Shown: in pieces, positions 12,185 through 14,008 of the stretch
Numbering within the stretch: position 1 is the stretch's first letter
Layout: every line of letters begins with the position of its first letter
From: Chloroflexota bacterium
Lineage (GTDB): Bacteria > Chloroflexota > Dehalococcoidia > Lucifugimonadales > UBA3495
Direction: 5' to 3'
Assembly (NCBI GenBank): GCA_022561675.1
Contig: JADFQT010000030.1
Location: forward strand, 1-14,008
Length of the DNA stretch: 14,008 bases
Made by a program: the position numbers and the translations under genes
The notes under the pieces: model-generated
Database searches by the model: none
Seen by the model: only the letters and a program-made list of their open reading frames with translations
Told to the model about the DNA's origin: nothing

Positions 12185-14008
12185 ATGATGCAGGTAGAAA
12201 TAAACCCAGGAGGAAACCCGCTGGAGCAGACCTATGTGGCGTTGGACTTGGAAACCACCGGGTTGGACTCCGACCGAGACACCATCATCGAGGTCGGGGC
12301 GGTCAAGTTCCGCGGAGAAGAGACCCTTGATTCCTTTCAGACTTTCATCAACCCAGGACGTTCCATCCCGGAGTTCATTCAACGGCTAACCGGTATTTCT
12401 CCGCAGCAAGTCCGCCGGGCGCCCCCCTTTAGCGCCGTCGTGGCCGACCTGGAGGCCTTTCTGGGCCACTATCCCATTATTGGGCACAACATCTCCTTCG
12501 ACCTTCGCTTCCTTGAGACCCACGGGTTACCGTTGGAGAATCCCAGCTACGACACCTGGGACCTGGCCTCCATGTTCCTGCCCCGCACCACCGAGTACTC
12601 GCTGGTGTACCTGAGCCGGCATTTGGGAGTGAAGCATACTGATGCCCATCGAGCCCTGGGCGACGCTAGGGCCACCCAGGGAGTCTTTCTGCACCTGCTG
12701 GCGAAGGCGGCCAGCTTGGACCCCGGCCTGCTGGCCTATATCATCAACCAGGCCGCCAAGAGTCGATGGGGCATCGCTTCCCTTCTGGGAGGATTGCCCG
12801 CCCCCGGAGGTATAGGAGGCAACGGCGAGACCTCGTCGGTTGGCCTGAGTGGGCTGGACCTGGAAAACCTCTCCTCCCGATTGGGGCGCCCGGAGAGAAG
12901 ACGTTCCGACTCAAATCTTGCGGCGCTGGACGAAACCCAAATCAGCCAGCTCTTGAGCCCGGGCGGGCCTTTTGACCGAGCCTTCGCTGGATTTGAGAAC
13001 CGCCCAGAGCAGGCCCAGATGCTGTCGGCTACGACCCAGGCCATTTACCAGGGCCGGCATTTAATTGTTGAAGGCGGTACCGGCGTGGGTAAATCCATGG
13101 CCTACCTGCTGCCCGCGGCCCTCTTCGCCGCCTCCAAAGGCCAGCGCGTGGTCATCTCAACCAACACCATCAATCTTCAGGAACAGCTGCTAACCAAGGA
13201 CATCCCCGCTCTGACCCAGGTGCTGGAGTCAGCCGGTCTGGTCGAAAAGGACCTGATTAAAGCGGTCCCGTTGAAGGGACGGGCCAATTACCTTTGCTTG
13301 CGTCGCTGGGGCTTATTGGCCCGTAGTGAGAACCCCTCGGTGGACGACGCCCGTTTGCTGGGAAAAACCTCGGTGTGGCTGCAAGATACCACCTCTGGCG
13401 ATCGGGGAGAGATCAACCTGTCGGGGCGCGACGCCCTCACCTGGAGCCGGGTTTCAGCCGGAGAGAAGGCGTGGTGCGCCGGCCTTCGGGACGGGGGAGC
13501 CTGCTTCTTACGCAGCGCCAGGGAACGGGCGGAGCAGGCCCATATCATCGTGGTTAACCATGCCTTGCTGCTTTCGGACCTGGCCCACGGCGGCAGCCTG
13601 ATTCCGGAATACAAGTATCTCATTGTCGATGAAGCCCACCATCTCGAGGACGAAGCTACCCGGCAGTTCGGGTTTCAAGTGGGGCCCGAGCAGCTGGATG
13701 AGGGGCTGGAACCCCAGGGCCGGCTCACTACTCAGCTGCGGCTGGCCCTTAGCGCGGAGCCCCTATCCTCCAGCCTTCGCCAGCAGGGAGAGCTGGCGCT
13801 CTCGGAGGCCGAGGCCATCCCTCCCCGGCTCAGGGAGGCCTGGGCCCGTCTCTGGTCTGCCGGAGAACGGTTTGTGGAACAACAGTCGGAAGCCCAATCC
13901 GACGACCAGCTGCTGCTGACTCCGGCGCTCCGTTCCCACCAGGGCTGGCAGGACCTGGCGCTGGCCTGGGAAAACGTGGACGTGGTGCTTACTCAAGCTA
14001 CGCAGCGG
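12185..14008 (+). CDS. dinG: DnaQ-like exonuclease fused to DinG-type helicase (partial, right end cut)
   Basis: The first 608 codons are present and the gene runs off the window. The N-terminal DEDD exonuclease has VALDLETTG (D21, E23), IIGHNISFDLRFLE (98-111) and HRALGDARAT (H155, D160). An Arg/Ser-rich linker follows. The superfamily 2 helicase part has Walker A VEGGTGVGKS (295-304), KGRANYLCLRRW (364-375), AHIIVVNHALLLSD (452-465) and the DEAH box YLIVDEAHHLEDEA (478-491). This is the exonuclease-DinG layout of Firmicutes and Chloroflexota, with a likely role in DNA repair or processing of unusual DNA structures. Cysteines at 371, 431 and 440 mark the iron-sulfur region, but I count three where XPD/DinG proteins normally have four. 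The start is uncertain: ATG at 12185 or 12188 without a Shine-Dalgarno, or GTG at 12236 just before the exonuclease strand. The in-frame leader ORF ends exactly at this ATG. Confidence 0.92.
   Translation, partial: MMQVEINPGGNPLEQTYVALDLETTGLDSDRDTIIEVGAVKFRGEETLDSFQTFINPGRSIPEFIQRLTGISPQQVRRAPPFSAVVADLEAFLGHYPIIGHNISFDLRFLETHGLPLENPSYDTWDLASMFLPRTTEYSLVYLSRHLGVKHTDAHRALGDARATQGVFLHLLAKAASLDPGLLAYIINQAAKSRWGIASLLGGLPAPGGIGGNGETSSVGLSGLDLENLSSRLGRPERRRSDSNLAALDETQISQLLSPGGPFDRAFAGFENRPEQAQMLSATTQAIYQGRHLIVEGGTGVGKSMAYLLPAALFAASKGQRVVISTNTINLQEQLLTKDIPALTQVLESAGLVEKDLIKAVPLKGRANYLCLRRWGLLARSENPSVDDARLLGKTSVWLQDTTSGDRGEINLSGRDALTWSRVSAGEKAWCAGLRDGGACFLRSARERAEQAHIIVVNHALLLSDLAHGGSLIPEYKYLIVDEAHHLEDEATRQFGFQVGPEQLDEGLEPQGRLTTQLRLALSAEPLSSSLRQQGELALSEAEAIPPRLREAWARLWSAGERFVEQQSEAQSDDQLLLTPALRSHQGWQDLALAWENVDVVLTQATQR

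Overview
The window looks like chromosomal DNA of a fairly GC-rich bacterium. My best guess is the phylum Chloroflexota, Dehalococcoidia-like. That guess rests on the general look of the proteins (the PHP phosphoesterase, the exonuclease-DinG fusion, the polyamine pair) and on the family of intergenic hairpin repeats. No rRNA or ribosomal protein is present to confirm it. I see no tRNA, CRISPR array, intact transposon or phage gene.

Left part (1-5500, minus strand): a three-gene stress or sporulation-type cassette, read right to left. It runs PrkA serine protein kinase (3414-5498), a DUF444/YhbH-YeaH VWA protein (1882-3237) and a SpoVR/YcgB-family protein (347-1885). The last two overlap by ATGA. 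The DUF444 protein carries an extra segment that looks like a UBA/TS-N (EF-Ts N-terminal) fold just before its VWA domain.

Middle left (5500-6685): about 1.2 kb with no ordinary gene. It holds the prkA leader, a second decayed copy of the prkA 5' end plus its upstream DNA, and a third fragment of the upstream DNA. Between the copies lies a 30-codon ORF, well placed behind a Shine-Dalgarno, that would encode a single-helix membrane peptide. This is the least ordinary part of the window.

Centre (6686-9277, plus strand): a metal-dependent amidohydrolase, TrmD (tRNA m1G37 methyltransferase) and a 4HBT-type acyl-CoA thioesterase. The last two are 5 bp apart. A 445-bp gap follows with two kinds of dispersed repeat.

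Right part (9723-14008): a minus-strand polyamine pair, speD then an aminopropyltransferase with motifs of the plant-type ACL5/thermospermine synthase group. These are divergent from a plus-strand PHP-domain phosphoesterase. The divergent spacer contains plausible promoters for both sides, plus tandem 18-bp repeats over the speD -35 element. Finally a DnaQ-type exonuclease fused to a DinG-type helicase runs off the right edge. It is preceded by a 42-codon ORF with a good Shine-Dalgarno, in the same frame and separated from it only by one amber codon.
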